A stretch of 64,000 nucleotides of DNA from CAXBNB01 sp040151475. GTDB lineage: Bacteria; Bacteroidota; Bacteroidia; Cytophagales; Cyclobacteriaceae. Under the pieces are notes generated by a model. That model searched no databases and was not told the DNA's origin. It worked only from the letters and a program-made list of their open reading frames with translations. Positions 63,501 through 64,000 of this stretch are shown here, piece after piece (the first letter of the stretch is position 1; every line of letters starts with the position of its first letter). The stretch spans positions 62,001 through 126,000 of the forward strand of contig NZ_JBDKWG010000122.1 in the NCBI RefSeq assembly GCF_040151475.1. The letters are read 5' to 3'. The position numbers were made by a program, and so were the translations under genes.

Positions 63501-64000
63501 CCAAGCAACTTATCTCCAGCGGCATAGACTCCCGTAATCAACATGAATGGACGATCAATGGACGCAAGCAAATCACAAGTGAATTAAGTGTTCTGGTTAG
63601 TGGGTTAAAGGGTGAAAAAGAAAACCTGTCAGACTTTTTTCAGGGAAAAAATTATGTCATATCTATCCATACGGTAGCACCGCAATTGGTTTGGCAGCCT
63701 ACTTCTAAGTTCAGGGTGACCGGAAAAACCGAATACAAAAGGAAAGAAAACATCAATTCTGAAGTGCAACAGGAATTTTCCAAAATCACTTCGCTACTGA
63801 TGGCTGTCAGGTGGAACAAAGCCCTGAAAAGTACAATGGATGGATCTTTTAAATTCACAAGCATAGATTTTTCAGGAGAAGAGAACAGTCCCGCAGGTTA
63901 TGAGTTGCTTGAAGCACTTCGACCCGGCAGTAATTTTATCTGGAATTTTAGTTACCGTCAAAAACTATCCAATGGGCTACAAGTGTCTCTAAGCTATGAC
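60596..64000 (+). CDS. Large outer membrane protein, 3' end outside window
   Basis: Open for 1135 codons from ATG 60596 to the last base, with no stop. A signal peptide (VWWIAMVIGCVIACPFFQLYAQ) is followed by a short N-terminal domain, then the motif SRGVSFGNSRSLGVTSSLN and the block DQNIPFQPEGNTQQLREFDN, which I recognise as conserved in a widespread family of >1000-residue Cytophagales outer membrane proteins and which also resembles part of SprA. The rest is beta-rich (VQGGQINLNYAVGKS; SYRQKLSNGLQVSLSYD at the end). Function unknown. A single large barrel with a plug-like N-terminus is inferred. Confidence 0.75.
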   Translation, partial: MSKTKVWWIAMVIGCVIACPFFQLYAQETNLHCKWVNTNSKILILDSLLVSPETIEFQQQNVAYAFDINTSALQFTSEDLPDSLFVCYRTYPDYFSKVYQHRTYAEYDSLAPFKQAKSNERSYMQKEELFSTEGIYKSGSLSRGVSFGNSRSLGVTSSLNFQMEGKLTDNLNIRANITDQNIPFQPEGNTQQLREFDNVSIEVYNETISLRAGDIVLKNDADSYFLKYYKNVQGGQINLNYAVGKSGMGKSSATVSAAKGQFADITITVQEGVQGPYKLRGPNGEQFVIVLANSENIYLDGQRLERGYNQDYVIDYNLGEITFNPSVLITRFSRIRATYEYSDQNYSRSIISTNHSFQFGKTAFTFNHYQEKDSKNNPLAFELADEDKLAMSLAGEENLPIEIAGESETEFNENTILYKKSDTVNLDGTGQSIFVFSRDSSQMLYRVTFSNVGFGKGDYNLLSNTVNGRVFEWVSPENGESQGNYAAVLFVPAPNKKQMTTIGAEVALSPYSKVYSELAISNHDLNLFSDIGNEDNSGMAIKSGFEVNKKPINFLNDYKLSSSIDFEHDGKNFNAIDRFRYIEYDRDWSFDPKEESTNSADNIFNFSSTIEKNRENKLAYRISRRNRGDYINGLQQQVTLNKRLNHLQVSSGGSLLNNKKLLNQSNWKKAHGEIALNKYFIVPGYRYELDQNELKRTETDSVISSAMNYISHQFYLQNNDTLKSKFRVEYIQRKDHQPVSGIMDDFTSTNTTRANFNSDIGKSNHLDLTFTYRTLKYLGSFADNPNEETVLGKINWNGAFLDNHVRSEMSYATSSSREILREFIFVPVVSGEGTHTWRDLNEDGIQDVYEFFESINFDERNYIKLYVPTDNFISAFNNLFNLNLSATMPKKWKNAGGIREIISRFSSRSSININKKNTDNSLNSRFNPFQLNTEDEDLIFVKDAIRNTLFYNRSNPGFGFDLGYFAAHSKQLISSGIDSRNQHEWTINGRKQITSELSVLVSGLKGEKENLSDFFQGKNYVISIHTVAPQLVWQPTSKFRVTGKTEYKRKENINSEVQQEFSKITSLLMAVRWNKALKSTMDGSFKFTSIDFSGEENSPAGYELLEALRPGSNFIWNFSYRQKLSNGLQVSLSYD

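Overview
The window is chromosomal DNA from a member of the Bacteroidota, most likely order Cytophagales. The support is low G+C sequence with almost no Shine-Dalgarno sites, promoter boxes of the TAnnTTTG type, type IX secretion (T9SS) C-terminal domains, a TonB receptor with an N-terminal carboxypeptidase-like domain, an extended IspG, a glutaminyl-tRNA synthetase together with tRNA-Gln, and several Bacteroidota-restricted small families (DUF349, DUF2795, DUF6428, DUF3109). No phage, insertion sequence, CRISPR array or rRNA operon was found. Genes are densely packed and mostly housekeeping, with envelope and secreted proteins between them.

Layout. 0-10 kb: end of an OmpA-family protein, a CFA-synthase-like methyltransferase, a T9SS cargo protein with a repeat region, Lnt, an iodotyrosine-deiodinase-like flavoprotein, GlnS, a methyltransferase and a tiny secreted repeat protein. 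10-19.4 kb: EttA, a DUF349 protein, a DUF2795 protein, IspD, QueA, a MacB-type permease, then pth-rplY-prs and tRNA-Gln on the minus strand. 19.6-30.9 kb: TonB receptor, PurL, an EF-hand protein, MurB, GyrB, a hotdog protein and an ABC ATPase. 31-34.2 kb: secreted amidohydrolase, DUF1080 lipoprotein and a secreted protein of unknown role. 34.5-38.8 kb: a tight plus-strand run of a ribulose-phosphate-epimerase/CBS fusion, a DAHP-synthase-family enzyme, a nucleotidyltransferase, a peroxiredoxin and an SDR. 38.9-47.7 kb: zinc metalloprotease, IspG, small envelope proteins, RarA and a DUF6428 protein behind a 30-bp perfect palindrome. 48-55.7 kb: a propeller histidine kinase with a FucP-like transporter, DUF3109, YceI with a porin-like barrel, and a protein consisting of little more than a T9SS-CTD-like fold. 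55.8-64 kb: unknown membrane protein, serine hydrolase with an ABM protein, a membrane-tethered HTH regulator, TruA, a repeat cluster and the first 1135 codons of a large outer-membrane protein that leaves the window.

The most interesting items are the 34.5-38.8 kb sugar-phosphate run, whose first three steps recall the KdsD-KdsA-KdsB architecture built from different folds; an 80-81 bp palindrome-ended repeat present three times; the 30-bp palindrome before the DUF6428 gene; the iodotyrosine-deiodinase homologue with its substrate-lid residues; and the small secreted protein made of three GPxAKNxKxW repeats. Nothing proves a new system. The sugar-phosphate run is the best candidate for a function not yet described.
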